Positions 22,494 to 30,735 of a DNA stretch of 30,809 nucleotides are shown in pieces. Every line of letters starts with the position of its first letter. Within the stretch, counting starts at the first letter, position 1. The notes under the pieces were generated by a model, which worked only from the letters and a program-made list of their open reading frames with translations, had not been told where the DNA came from and made no database searches. This stretch comes from Flavobacterium psychrophilum (GTDB lineage: Bacteria > Bacteroidota > Bacteroidia > Flavobacteriales > Flavobacteriaceae). The stretch lies in NCBI GenBank assembly GCA_022729635.1, contig DZAU01000003.1, forward strand, positions 23,831 to 54,639, written 5' to 3'. Both the position numbers and the translations under genes were made by a program.

Positions 22494-24356
22494 TTATTTT
22501 ATCTCAAAAGAATTGTCAGCTTGTTTCACATCGGCCATTAATCCGCTTGGGTCGAGAGTTACTTTTTTGATAGAGGTTTTGCTTTTTGAAATGCTAAATT
22601 CGTATGTAGGATTTGCCCAAGCCCAATCATTTAAAACGGTTCTTTTAATAGCTGGATTAGGGTTTTCTTTTTCGAAATGCATCATTCGCAACGGAATGTA
22701 AAAACTTTCTTTTGTACCATCATTATATTCAACCAAAACATCAATTGGCATTGGTATTCGACCGATTCGGCGCAAGGTTATATTTTTGTCTTTAACTTCC
22801 TTAATGCCATAATCGATTGTATTTGTAGTTTGTGTCCAGTCCGTCAAATACCAATCTAAATTTGCACCTGAAACTCGTTCGGCAGTTCTTTTAATATCAT
22901 TTGGGGTTGGATGCTTGAATTTGAAATCTTGATAATATTTTTTTAAAGTTTTCTCTACATTTTCCTTTCCTATAACATATTCTAGTTGCGACAGGAAAAT
23001 TTCGCCCTTTAAATACGAAGAAATACTATACGGTCTGTTCTCGTCATAACGGTCGCTATGTGTGGTTTGTGGCTGCTCTTTACCTGATTCTACTAATTTG
23101 TAATAGGCTTTGTAGGAATATTCAAAAGGGTTTTCGAGTTTTTTGACGGCAAATTCATTCAATGTTAAATCCTCGATGTAGGTTGTAAACCCCTCATCCA
23201 TCCAAGGATGTTTGCTTTCGTTTGATGCCAAAACATGCTGAAACCAAGAATGTCCCAACTCGTGAGTTGCCGTGCCAAAAATTCCTTCAAGTTCTCCATT
23301 TCCCATCATCAAAGTACACATAGCATATTCCATTCCGCCATCGCCGCCTTGTATAAACGAATATTGTTTGTATGGGTAATCGCCAACAGTTTTATTATAA
23401 AAATCCATAACCTTTACCATCATTGGCTGCAAATTTTTCCAGTTTTCAATGATTTTTGGATTGTTTTTATATAGAAAATGTAAATCGACATCGTTTGGTC
23501 CTTTAATCACATCGTGAAGATAATTTTTATCGGCAGCCCAAGCAAAGTCGTGGACCATAGGCGCAGCAAAATGCCAAGTCAGGGTTTTAGTGTTCTTCGG
23601 GTACTTTACTGTAATTCCCGCATCCTGATAACCGTAACCAATTTCGTTTGGGTTTTGCAAATAACCGCTTCCTCCCAAAACATATTCTTTGTCAATAGTG
23701 ATTTTTACATCGAAATTTCCCCAGACTCCGTGAAATTCTCGTCCGATGTAGGGATCTGCGTGCCAACCTTCGAAGTCGAATTCGGCTATTTTTGGATACC
23801 ATTGTGCCATCGATAATTCTATGCCTTCAACGTTATTTCTTCCAGAACGACGAATTTGTACTGGAACTTGTCCGTCAAAATCTAAGGTAAAATTAGTTTT
23901 TGACTTGGGTAAAATTGGTTTTGCCAAAGTTACTTCGAGAATGGTTCCTAGGGTTTTTGCAGTAGCAGCAACGCCGTCTTGCTTGAAATTTGAAATATTC
24001 AAATAACCAATTTCGTCTGGTTTCAGGTTTTTAATTCTACTTTCGTTTATTTCCTTATCACCAACTTTCATTTTGTTGACCATTCTTCCGTCCGGGTCTT
24101 TGATGGTTTGAAGTCTTGCATCCATTTCGCTTCCAGGTTGAAACGCATTGTTGTATAAATGAAAAAAAACACGTTTTAAGGTGTCAGGCGAATTATTGGT
24201 GTAAACCAATTCCTGCTTCCCTTTGTATTGGTAATTTTTCACATTCATAACGACATCCATTTTATAGTCAACTTGTTGTTGCCAATATCCAGAATTTTGA
24301 GCAAAAAGAGTTCCAAAACTCAACGAAAGAAAAGAAAGCAAAAGGAGATTTTTCAT
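22494..24356 (-). CDS. M1-family zinc aminopeptidase, exported
   Basis: A 620-residue gluzincin metallopeptidase. The zinc site is His365 and His369 in HELGH with Glu388 in WMDEGF, 19 residues later, the correct M1 spacing. The substrate-binding exopeptidase motif appears as GGMEYA at 340-345, in place of GAMEN. The signal peptide is 1-20 (MKNLLLLSFLSLSFGTLFAQ), so it acts in the periplasm or outside. The N-terminal half (about 25-260) is the beta-sandwich domain of the family. A start 11 codons earlier (24389) is possible in frame but would lie inside the upstream terminator hairpin and spoil the signal peptide. It probably trims N-terminal residues from peptides. A separate S8 protease gene precedes it. 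Confidence 0.94.
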   Translation of the reverse strand: MKNLLLLSFLSLSFGTLFAQNSGYWQQQVDYKMDVVMNVKNYQYKGKQELVYTNNSPDTLKRVFFHLYNNAFQPGSEMDARLQTIKDPDGRMVNKMKVGDKEINESRIKNLKPDEIGYLNISNFKQDGVAATAKTLGTILEVTLAKPILPKSKTNFTLDFDGQVPVQIRRSGRNNVEGIELSMAQWYPKIAEFDFEGWHADPYIGREFHGVWGNFDVKITIDKEYVLGGSGYLQNPNEIGYGYQDAGITVKYPKNTKTLTWHFAAPMVHDFAWAADKNYLHDVIKGPNDVDLHFLYKNNPKIIENWKNLQPMMVKVMDFYNKTVGDYPYKQYSFIQGGDGGMEYAMCTLMMGNGELEGIFGTATHELGHSWFQHVLASNESKHPWMDEGFTTYIEDLTLNEFAVKKLENPFEYSYKAYYKLVESGKEQPQTTHSDRYDENRPYSISSYLKGEIFLSQLEYVIGKENVEKTLKKYYQDFKFKHPTPNDIKRTAERVSGANLDWYLTDWTQTTNTIDYGIKEVKDKNITLRRIGRIPMPIDVLVEYNDGTKESFYIPLRMMHFEKENPNPAIKRTVLNDWAWANPTYEFSISKSKTSIKKVTLDPSGLMADVKQADNSFEIK

Positions 24357-24367
24357 AAAAAAAATAT

Positions 24368-24395
24368 AAAAAAACGGAAGGACTTTCACCCTTCC
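24368..24395 (-). terminator. Hairpin terminator after the S8 protease gene
   Basis: GGAAGG (24376-24381) and CCTTCC (24390-24395) form a 6-bp stem with an 8-base loop. On the minus strand the hairpin is followed by G and a run of seven Ts. It lies between the S8 stop (24420) and the M1 ATG (24356), making the two genes separate units or attenuating read-through. Confidence 0.75.
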
Positions 24396-24419
24396 ATTTA
24401 GAAATTAAAGAAAAAAAAA

Positions 24420-26048
24420 TTATTTTTTTGACATTTTTTCAGCCATCAATAAAGCGTTGTAGGCATTGACTATTTTTCCTGATTTAGACAAAACGGTAAA
24501 AGGGCGCACATCGTTTGGTTTTCCAGCTACAATAACGTCAGTGGTAATTGCAACACCAGAATCCATTAAAATGTGTTTTACCTCTTTAGCAGATAATTTT
24601 GGATAATAAGAACGAATTAATGCGGCAACTCCGGCAACATTTGGCGAAGCCATTGAGGTTCCTTGTAATAATTTATAAGTATTGTTTGGTGTTGAAGCAT
24701 AAATTTTTACGCCAGGCGCAAAAACGTCAACATTTAATTTTCCGTAATTAGAAAATCTGGCAACTAATTTATTATTATAGTCAAAATTCAAGGCACCAAT
24801 GGTAATTAAATTATCGGCAAATTCTGTTTTTTTATCATCAGAATCATTTGGAAAATTATTTTCAACATCAATGTCTTTTGAGTCATTTCCGGCTGCGTGA
24901 ACGATTAAAACGTCTTTGCTTTCGGCATATTTTATGGCATCATATACCCATTGTTTGTGTGGTGAGTAGTCTTTTCCAAAACTTCCGTTGATTACTTTTG
25001 CGCCATTGTCAACCGCATAGCGAATCCCAAGGGCAATGTCCTTATCATACTCATCGCCATCTGGCACAGCACGAACAGTTAAAATTTCGACGTTGTTTGC
25101 AATTCCGTCGCCACCAAGAGTGTTGTTTCTTACTTGCGCCACAATTCCGGCAACGTGAGTTCCGTGCATAATTTGCTCTTTATCGGGGCTTATCCCCATA
25201 ACATTGTTGTTCCCGTATTTTGTATCGGTTATGTCGTCCGGATTGTCTCCGATAACTTTTCTGTAATTCGTTTTAAGATTTTCTCCGTTAATTACTTTAT
25301 CATATCCATCAAGTTCTTTTTGCAAGGCAGTTTGATATTCAGGGATTGTCATTCCAAAAGAAGTTACACGCTGAAATACTTTTTGACTCTTAGCTATTTC
25401 GGCATCTTGAGAACTAATGGCATTGACTTCTTCAACGGAATATCCAGATTTTCCAAAATATTTTGTCAAAACAGTCTCCGCTTTTGTTGCATCGACCGTC
25501 ATTTCTTCTAAACGTGCTTTCCCTTTAGTTGATGTTTCAATTTTTTTATTGTTTTCGGCAACTGCTTCGTCATAAGTAACTTGATCAACAAGGTTTTTGT
25601 TGACAATGATTCTTTCATATTCTAAATTTTCTTTGATAATGTCACCAAGAAAATTCCAGCCGTGAATGTCGTCAACGTATCCGTTTTTGTCATCGTCAAT
25701 TCCGTTGCCAGCAATTTCTTTAGGATTAGTCCAAATCACTGATTTCAAATCTTCGTGTTCAATATCAACGCCAGAATCTACTATTCCTACGATTACTTTC
25801 ACGCCTTTTTTGTTTTTCAATAATTCTGCGTAAGCCTTGTCAACACTCATTCCCGGAATCGTGTCTTTTACTATATCTAAATGACTCCAGCGATTTAATT
25901 CCGATTCCTTAATTGGAGTCTTTTTTTGAATGTTTAGTGGCGCTTGAATCATCACAGGAGTAGTTTGGGCGACTTTTTTTGAAGTCCCACAACTTGCCAA
26001 AACCAAAACGGTTGAGGCAACAATAAAAATGGATTTAAAATTATTCAT
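24420..26048 (-). CDS. S8 subtilisin-family protease lipoprotein with long insertion
   Basis: A 542-residue serine protease. The N-terminus is a lipoprotein signal with lipobox LASC (Cys20). The catalytic triad is complete: Asp91 in GIVDSGVDIEHEDL, His295 in MHGTHVAGIVAQ, and Ser465 in LQGTSMASPNVAG; the oxyanion Asn388 is in HAAGNDS. The distance from Asp to His is 204 residues, against a few tens in ordinary subtilisins, because of a charged, mostly helical insertion at about 135-280. There is no classical long propeptide (only about 60 residues between lipid anchor and core), so the insertion may do that job. It is expected at the outer membrane, facing the periplasm or surface, and is bounded by its own terminator. 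Confidence 0.93.
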   Translation of the reverse strand: MNNFKSIFIVASTVLVLASCGTSKKVAQTTPVMIQAPLNIQKKTPIKESELNRWSHLDIVKDTIPGMSVDKAYAELLKNKKGVKVIVGIVDSGVDIEHEDLKSVIWTNPKEIAGNGIDDDKNGYVDDIHGWNFLGDIIKENLEYERIIVNKNLVDQVTYDEAVAENNKKIETSTKGKARLEEMTVDATKAETVLTKYFGKSGYSVEEVNAISSQDAEIAKSQKVFQRVTSFGMTIPEYQTALQKELDGYDKVINGENLKTNYRKVIGDNPDDITDTKYGNNNVMGISPDKEQIMHGTHVAGIVAQVRNNTLGGDGIANNVEILTVRAVPDGDEYDKDIALGIRYAVDNGAKVINGSFGKDYSPHKQWVYDAIKYAESKDVLIVHAAGNDSKDIDVENNFPNDSDDKKTEFADNLITIGALNFDYNNKLVARFSNYGKLNVDVFAPGVKIYASTPNNTYKLLQGTSMASPNVAGVAALIRSYYPKLSAKEVKHILMDSGVAITTDVIVAGKPNDVRPFTVLSKSGKIVNAYNALLMAEKMSKK

Positions 26049-26121
26049 CGATTGTTTTTTTTGAATTTATAATATTGGTCTAAAAGTATGTTTTTTTGTT
26101 ACAAATAAATCAGGATTAACA

Positions 26122-26982
26122 CTATCTTAAGATTTCATCACAACTAAAAACGTCTGACAAACGAACTCCTTTTTCCGTATTTTCAACCGTGATGATTTCG
26201 TTGTGGGCATCGTGTTCGAGAAATAAATAGTAATTGTTTTCGGCTGCTGCTTTCAGGAATTTTTCTTTTTCTGGCATAGTCAACAGTGGTCTGGTGTCAT
26301 AACCCATAACATACGGCAACGGCAAATGACCCACTGTTGGCAATAAATCTGCCATAAAACAAACGGTTTTGTCCTGATATTTAATATGTGGAATCATCAT
26401 TTTTTCGGTGTGACCGTTTACAAAGAAAATCCCGAAATCAAGTTCCGATTTTTCTACAAAATCACCTTCGTTTAATTGAATAAAATTTAACTGACCGCTT
26501 TCTTGTATTGGCAAAATGTTTTCCGAAAGAAAAGAAGCTTTTTCCCTTAAATTGGGTTTCGTTGCCCATTCCCAATGGTTTTCGTTAGTCCAATATTTGG
26601 CATTTTTAAACGCTACTTCATATCCGGTTTTATCCTTATTCCGATTTACGCTTCCGCCACAATGGTCAAAATGCAAATGGGTCAAGAAAACATCGGTAAT
26701 GTCATCGCGATGAAAACCGTATTTAGCCAATGATTTGTCTAAAGAATGTGTTCCCCAAAGCGAATAATAACCAAAAAACTTATCGGATTGTTTGTTGCCC
26801 ATTCCGTTATCAATCAAAATAAGTTTCTTTCCATCTTCTATAAGCAAACAACGTGCGGCTAAATCTATTAAATTGTTTTCATCGGCAGGATTGGTTCGAT
26901 TCCAAATTGTTTTTGGAACCACACCAAACATTGCGCCTCCATCGAGCTTAAAGTTTCCGGTTTCTATGGGATATAGTTTCAT
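26122..26982 (-). CDS. Metallo-beta-lactamase-fold hydrolase
   Basis: A 286-residue cytoplasmic MBL-fold metallohydrolase. The dinuclear zinc motif is THLHFDHCGG with His102, His104, Asp106 and His107; further ligands are His191 (VNGHTEKMM), Asp212 (MADLLPT) and His257 (LEHDAH). Overall it resembles the family that includes quorum-quenching lactonases, but many members have other substrates, so none is assigned. The start is set at the ATG at 26982 (MKLYPIETGNFKLDGG). A longer reading from 27027 would add 15 residues and would run through the TAACTTTG box at 27010-27017. It is divergent from the suf operon. Confidence 0.9.
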   Translation of the reverse strand: MKLYPIETGNFKLDGGAMFGVVPKTIWNRTNPADENNLIDLAARCLLIEDGKKLILIDNGMGNKQSDKFFGYYSLWGTHSLDKSLAKYGFHRDDITDVFLTHLHFDHCGGSVNRNKDKTGYEVAFKNAKYWTNENHWEWATKPNLREKASFLSENILPIQESGQLNFIQLNEGDFVEKSELDFGIFFVNGHTEKMMIPHIKYQDKTVCFMADLLPTVGHLPLPYVMGYDTRPLLTMPEKEKFLKAAAENNYYLFLEHDAHNEIITVENTEKGVRLSDVFSCDEILR

Positions 26983-27009
26983 TAATCTGTTTGTTTGTTC
27001 AAAGAGGAA

Positions 27010-27017
27010 CAAAGTTA
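27010..27017 (-). promoter_or_regulatory. Possible -7 box for the MBL-fold gene
   Basis: Minus strand TAACTTTG, 28 bases before the preferred ATG at 26982. It supports that start over the longer one. No -33 TTG at the right distance was seen. Confidence 0.38.
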
Positions 27018-27090
27018 AGGAATACATTTGCTTATATAGAAAGCTAAATCAACTTTTTCTATCCGTTTATAGTTATAAAAATGTTATATG

Positions 27091-27122
27091 TTTGACAAAA
27101 AGTCTAAATTGTAATATCTTTG
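27091..27122 (+). promoter_or_regulatory. Promoter of the suf operon
   Basis: TTTG (27091-27094), 20 bases, TATCTTTG (27115-27122). This matches the Bacteroidota consensus and has the same spacing and -7 sequence as the promoter at 12902-12933. The ATG of the sufA-like gene is 33 bases downstream. No inverted repeat that could be an obvious regulator site was seen around it. Confidence 0.75.
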
Positions 27123-27154
27123 CACTTTATTTAGACAAAATCAAAATAACGATT

Positions 27155-27484
27155 ATGATAAAAGTTTCTGATACGGCCAAAAAGAAAATCATCGATTTGA
27201 TGAAAGACGACGGTTTTGACTCTGCAAGCGATTATGTAAGAGTAGGGGTAAAGAGCGGCGGATGCTCAGGGTTATCGTATGATTTAAAATTTGATAAAAC
27301 CAAAAGTGAAGACGACAAAATATTCGTGGATAACGAGATAACCATTGCCGTAGAGAAAAAATCATTCCTCTATTTAGCAGGAACAATTCTCGAATTCTCA
27401 GGAGGATTAAACGGAAAAGGATTTGTTTTCAATAATCCTAACGCGAGTCGAACTTGTGGCTGCGGAGAATCGTTTTCACTTTAA
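27155..27484 (+). CDS. sufA: HesB/IscA-family iron-sulfur assembly protein (SufA-like)
   Basis: A 109-residue A-type carrier protein for Fe-S cluster assembly or delivery. The three conserved cysteines are Cys37 (SGGCSGLSY) and Cys101/Cys103 (RTCGCGESF). Length is normal. The start is the ATG at 27155 (MIKVSDTAKKKIIDLM); longer in-frame readings upstream run back through the promoter. It is the first gene of the operon, 33 bases before sufB, from which a small hairpin separates it. The gene name rests on position in the suf operon; by sequence alone it could be called IscA- or ErpA-like. Confidence 0.93.
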   Translation: MIKVSDTAKKKIIDLMKDDGFDSASDYVRVGVKSGGCSGLSYDLKFDKTKSEDDKIFVDNEITIAVEKKSFLYLAGTILEFSGGLNGKGFVFNNPNASRTCGCGESFSL

Positions 27485-27488
27485 AAAT

Positions 27489-27503
27489 AACCCTGTCAGG
27501 GTT
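27489..27503 (+). terminator. Small hairpin between sufA and sufB
   Basis: AACCCT-GTC-AGGGTT, a 6-bp perfect stem with a 3-base loop, then T and A-rich sequence. It is weak as a terminator; it may attenuate or stabilise the sufA message. AACCCTGTCAGGGTT is also a repeat seen in flavobacterial spacers. Confidence 0.4.
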
Positions 27504-27517
27504 TAAAAAAAAATAAA

Positions 27518-28966
27518 ATGTCAAAATACACCGAAGACCATTTACGAGTTGAACTCGAAAACAAAGAATACGAATACGGATTTTATACGGATATAGAATC
27601 GGATACTTTTCCTGTTGGTTTAAATGAAGACATTGTTCGCGCCATTTCCCACCGAAAAGAAGAACCGCAATGGATGACCGATTGGCGCATTGCCGCTTTT
27701 CGAGCATGGGAACTTATGACAGAGCCGGAATGGGCAAATGTGCATTATGAAAAGCCCGATTTTCAAGCCATTTCCTATTATTCTGCTCCAAAGAAAATAG
27801 ACCCAAATAAAACATTAGACGATGTAGATCCTGAACTTTTAGAAATGTATAAAAAGTTAGGAATCTCTGTCGATGAACAAAAAATAATGAATAATGTGGC
27901 GATGGACATTGTTGTCGATTCTGTTTCGGTGGCGACCACATTTAAGAAAACTTTAAACGAAAAAGGAATAATTTTTTGTTCCATTTCCGAAGCCATAAAA
28001 GAACATCCTGAACTGGTTCGAAAATATATTGGAACCGTTGTGCCTCAAAAAGATAATTTCTATGCTGCGCTAAATTCGGCGGTTTTCTCTGATGGAAGTT
28101 TCTGTTATATTCCAAAAGGCGTTCGTTGTCCGATGGAACTTTCGACTTATTTCCGAATCAATCAAGCCGGAACCGGACAGTTCGAGAGAACATTGCTAGT
28201 TGCTGACGAAGGCAGTTATGTAAGTTATCTCGAAGGTTGTACCGCACCAAGTCGTGACGAAAATCAGTTGCACGCTGCGGTTGTCGAACTTATCGCAATG
28301 GACGATGCCGAAATCAAATATTCGACCGTTCAAAACTGGTATCCTGGAAACAAGGAAGGAAAAGGCGGCGTTTTCAACTTTGTAACAAAACGTGGTTGGT
28401 GTGAGAAAAACGCCAAAATTTCTTGGACACAAGTCGAAACCGGTTCTGCCGTAACTTGGAAATATCCGTCTTGCGTCTTGAAAGGCGATAACTCTGTGGG
28501 CGAATTTTATTCGATTGCCGTAACCAATAATTTCCAGCAAGCAGATACGGGAACTAAGATGATTCACCTTGGAAAAAACACAAAATCAACGATTATTTCT
28601 AAAGGAATTTCGGCCGGAAAATCACACAATAGTTACAGAGGTTTAGTAAAAATTAGTCCAAATGCTGAAAATGCAAGAAACTTTTCGCAATGCGATTCGC
28701 TTTTGATGGGGAACAATTGTAGTGCGAACACATTTCCATATATCGAAAGCAAAAATCCATCTGCCAAAGTAGAACACGAAGCCACAACGAGTAAAATTGG
28801 CGAAGATCAAGTTTTCTATTGCAACCAACGTGGAATACCCACCGAAAAAGCCATCGCTTTAATCGTGAACGGTTTCAGCAAAGATGTTTTGAATAAATTG
28901 CCAATGGAATTTGCAGTAGAAGCACAGAAATTACTGGAAATTTCGTTAGAAGGTTCAGTCGGATAA
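27518..28966 (+). CDS. sufB: Fe-S cluster assembly scaffold SufB
   Basis: A 482-residue SufB, the scaffold subunit of the SufBCD complex on which Fe-S clusters are built. The conserved C-terminal block is clear: [27 protein letters not shown] followed by [16 protein letters not shown]. Cys401 and Glu429 are at the places of the cluster-assembly Cys and acidic residue in the E. coli protein. The N-terminus and length fit the Bacteroidota form. It is preceded by sufA, but sufC does not follow directly: three other genes lie between. Confidence 0.98.
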   Translation: MSKYTEDHLRVELENKEYEYGFYTDIESDTFPVGLNEDIVRAISHRKEEPQWMTDWRIAAFRAWELMTEPEWANVHYEKPDFQAISYYSAPKKIDPNKTLDDVDPELLEMYKKLGISVDEQKIMNNVAMDIVVDSVSVATTFKKTLNEKGIIFCSISEAIKEHPELVRKYIGTVVPQKDNFYAALNSAVFSDGSFCYIPKGVRCPMELSTYFRINQAGTGQFERTLLVADEGSYVSYLEGCTAPSRDENQLHAAVVELIAMDDAEIKYSTVQNWYPGNKEGKGGVFNFVTKRGWCEKNAKISWTQVETGSAVTWKYPSCVLKGDNSVGEFYSIAVTNNFQQADTGTKMIHLGKNTKSTIISKGISAGKSHNSYRGLVKISPNAENARNFSQCDSLLMGNNCSANTFPYIESKNPSAKVEHEATTSKIGEDQVFYCNQRGIPTEKAIALIVNGFSKDVLNKLPMEFAVEAQKLLEISLEGSVG

Positions 28967-28972
28967 TTTTTG

Positions 28973-28980
28973 TAAATTTG
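28973..28980 (+). promoter_or_regulatory. Possible -7 box for the toxin-antitoxin pair
   Basis: TAAATTTG fits TAnnTTTG, 7 bases after the sufB stop and 27 bases before the antitoxin ATG. No -33 TTG seen. It would give the inserted genes, and possibly sufC, a second promoter. Confidence 0.28.
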
Positions 28981-29007
28981 AAGAAACAATATTAAAATAC
29001 ATCTGTT

Positions 29008-29211
29008 ATGGAACTCATTTTAAAAAACGTTAAGAAAAAAGATTTACCAGTATTGAAATCATTGGCAAAATCATTGGGTTTTGATATTGAAAAAGAAGAC
29101 AAACCGTATAATCCAGAATTTGTAAAAGAAATTTTGGATGCAGAAAGAAGCATAAAAGAAGGCAAAGGAATCAGAATGACAATGGAAGAATTGAAAGAAT
29201 TATGCAAATAG
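29008..29211 (+). CDS. Antitoxin of a YoeB-type toxin-antitoxin pair
   Basis: A 67-residue charged, helical protein: MELILKNVKKKDLPVLKSLA, then a middle segment KEDKPYNPEFVKEILDAERS and the tail GKGIRMTMEELKELCK. The 'NPEFVKxILxAExsxkeGKgirmtxEeL' tail is the part of such Bacteroidota antitoxins that wraps the toxin. It overlaps the toxin start by 10 bases, the usual arrangement. It would neutralise the toxin and repress its own promoter, though no operator palindrome is evident. AT-rich compared with sufB (16 of the first 60 bases are G or C). Confidence 0.85.
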   Translation: MELILKNVKKKDLPVLKSLAKSLGFDIEKEDKPYNPEFVKEILDAERSIKEGKGIRMTMEELKELCK

Positions 29212-29468
29212 ATTTTTCTGATAAAGCAAAATCAGATTTAGATTTTTGGATAAAATCTGGAAATAAAGGAATATTAAATAAAATATATTCTTTAATTGAA
29301 GACATTCAACTACATCCTTTTGAAGGAATTGGAAAACCCGAACCTTTAAAACATCATTTGACTGGACGTTGGTCAAGAAGAATTAATCAGGAACATAGAA
29401 TTATTTATAGAGTTGCTGATGAAAACACCGTTGAAATATTAAATATTTTGTCCTTAAAAAATCATTAA
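29202..29468 (+). CDS. Txe/YoeB-family mRNA interferase toxin
   Basis: An 88-residue RelE-superfamily toxin that would cleave mRNA in the ribosomal A site. It aligns well with E. coli YoeB: PFEGIGKPEPLKHHLTGRWS (positions 39-58) followed by RRINQEHRIIYRV. Glu47 and Arg66 correspond to YoeB Glu46 and Arg65. The C-terminus is SLKNH, then stop. YoeB ends RYHY, with His83 and Tyr84 both implicated in activity; here His88 is last and the tyrosine is missing. The toxin may therefore be weakened, or use a slightly different end. Composition is very AT-rich (12 of 60 bases G or C in 29221-29280). Confidence 0.9.
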   Translation: MQIDFSDKAKSDLDFWIKSGNKGILNKIYSLIEDIQLHPFEGIGKPEPLKHHLTGRWSRRINQEHRIIYRVADENTVEILNILSLKNH

Positions 29469-29482
29469 GAATAAATTTTTCA

Positions 29483-29971
29483 ATGGGAAATAAAAAAGTA
29501 TTAATAGTAGGAACTTCCCGTAATAACGGAAATACGACTAAAATAGCCACTGAAATTACAAATCAATTCAATATTGATTTAATTAATTTGAGTGATTATC
29601 AATTTTCTTATTATGATTATGAAGGTAAAAATAAAAACGACGATTTTCAACCTTTAATTAAATCAATAATAGAAAAATACGACACGATAATTTTTGCCAC
29701 ACCAAATTATTGGTATAATATGAGTGGAATTATGAAGGTCTTTTTCGATAGATGTACAGACATAATTCTAATCGAAAAAGAAACAGGAAAAAGTCTTAAA
29801 GGGAAAAAATGTGGCGTAATTTCTAATTCTCACGCAGATGAAATTGAATCAGATTTTTATATTCCTTTTCGAAAATCAGCCGAATATTTGGGAATGGAAT
29901 ATATAGGAAACGCTCATTTTAACGCAGATAAATTTAACCAAAAAGACAAAATAGAATTAGCTTTTATATAA
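29483..29971 (+). CDS. Flavodoxin-like NAD(P)H oxidoreductase
   Basis: A 162-residue protein of the FMN-dependent NADPH reductase/flavodoxin-fold family. The FMN phosphate loop is GTSRNNGNTTK at 10-20, and the family motif is ATPNYWYNMSGIMKVFFDR at about 72-90. A third flavin-contact region is CGVISNSHADEIES. It is on the short side for the family (often about 180) and ends soon after the last expected helix. It lies 14 bases behind the toxin and 12 bases ahead of sufC, and is AT-rich like the toxin pair. A redox role helping Fe-S assembly is conceivable from its position but not shown; it may equally be cargo of the inserted block. Confidence 0.88.
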   Translation: MGNKKVLIVGTSRNNGNTTKIATEITNQFNIDLINLSDYQFSYYDYEGKNKNDDFQPLIKSIIEKYDTIIFATPNYWYNMSGIMKVFFDRCTDIILIEKETGKSLKGKKCGVISNSHADEIESDFYIPFRKSAEYLGMEYIGNAHFNADKFNQKDKIELAFI

Positions 29972-29983
29972 AAATAAAAAACA

Positions 29984-30730
29984 ATGTTATCAATAAAAAA
30001 TTTACACGCCTCCATTGGAGACAAAGAAATATTAAAAGGAATTAATCTTGAAGTAAAAGCAGGAGAAATCCACGCCATAATGGGACCAAACGGTGCCGGA
30101 AAAAGTACGCTTTCGGCGGTAATTGCCGGAAATGAAAACTTTGAAGTGACCGAAGGAGAAATCTTTTTAGACAACGAAGATATTTCAGAATTGGCTCCAG
30201 AAGAAAGAGCGCACAAAGGAGTTTTCCTTTCGTTCCAATATCCTGTTGAAATCCCAGGAGTTTCGGTTACTAACTTTATGAGAGCGGCAATCAACGAAAC
30301 CCGTAAAGCAAAAAAACTGGAAGAAATGCCAGCCAACGAAATGCTAAAACTCATTCGTTCTAAATCAGAATTATTAGAAATAGACCGGAAGTTTTTGTCT
30401 CGTTCCCTAAACGAAGGATTTTCAGGTGGAGAGAAAAAACGTAACGAGATTTTCCAAATGGCAATGCTTGAACCCAAACTCGCCATTCTTGACGAAACCG
30501 ATTCCGGATTGGATATTGATGCCTTGAGAATTGTTGCCAATGGGGTAAACAAACTCAAAAGCGACAAAAACGCCATCATCGTTATCACACATTATCAAAG
30601 ATTATTAGACTACATCGTTCCTGATTTTGTGCACGTGCTGCACAACGGAAAAATTGTGAAATCTGGCACAAAAGAATTGGCTTACGAACTCGAAGAAAAA
30701 GGATACGACTGGATTAAAGCGGAAAATTAA
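29984..30730 (+). CDS. sufC: Fe-S cluster assembly ATPase SufC
   Basis: A 248-residue ABC-type ATPase of the SufBCD complex. Walker A GPNGAGKST at 34-42, Q-loop FQYPVEIPG, the SufC-type signature FSGGEKKRNEIFQM at 146-159, Walker B with D-loop LDETDSGLD at 169-177, and the H-loop VITHYQRLLDYI. It powers conformational change in SufB-SufD during cluster formation; it is not a membrane transporter. Length is normal and it is complete. sufD, sufS and sufE are expected beyond the window edge. It is displaced from sufB by about 1 kb of other genes. Confidence 0.98.
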   Translation: MLSIKNLHASIGDKEILKGINLEVKAGEIHAIMGPNGAGKSTLSAVIAGNENFEVTEGEIFLDNEDISELAPEERAHKGVFLSFQYPVEIPGVSVTNFMRAAINETRKAKKLEEMPANEMLKLIRSKSELLEIDRKFLSRSLNEGFSGGEKKRNEIFQMAMLEPKLAILDETDSGLDIDALRIVANGVNKLKSDKNAIIVITHYQRLLDYIVPDFVHVLHNGKIVKSGTKELAYELEEKGYDWIKAEN

Positions 30731-30735
30731 TTTAG

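Noticed and set aside
24357..24389. Earlier ATG start for the M1 peptidase.
   Set aside because: It overlaps the terminator hairpin of the S8 gene and would put 11 extra residues before a good signal peptide.
26983..27027. Earlier start for the MBL-fold hydrolase.
   Set aside because: The extension would cross a TAACTTTG promoter box and adds residues not typical of the fold. The ATG at 26982 is preferred.
29914..30588. A 224-residue minus-strand frame opposite sufC.
   Set aside because: It mirrors the sufC coding sequence. SufC is certain by its ATPase motifs, and the mirror protein shows only low-complexity Ser/Leu/Phe composition.
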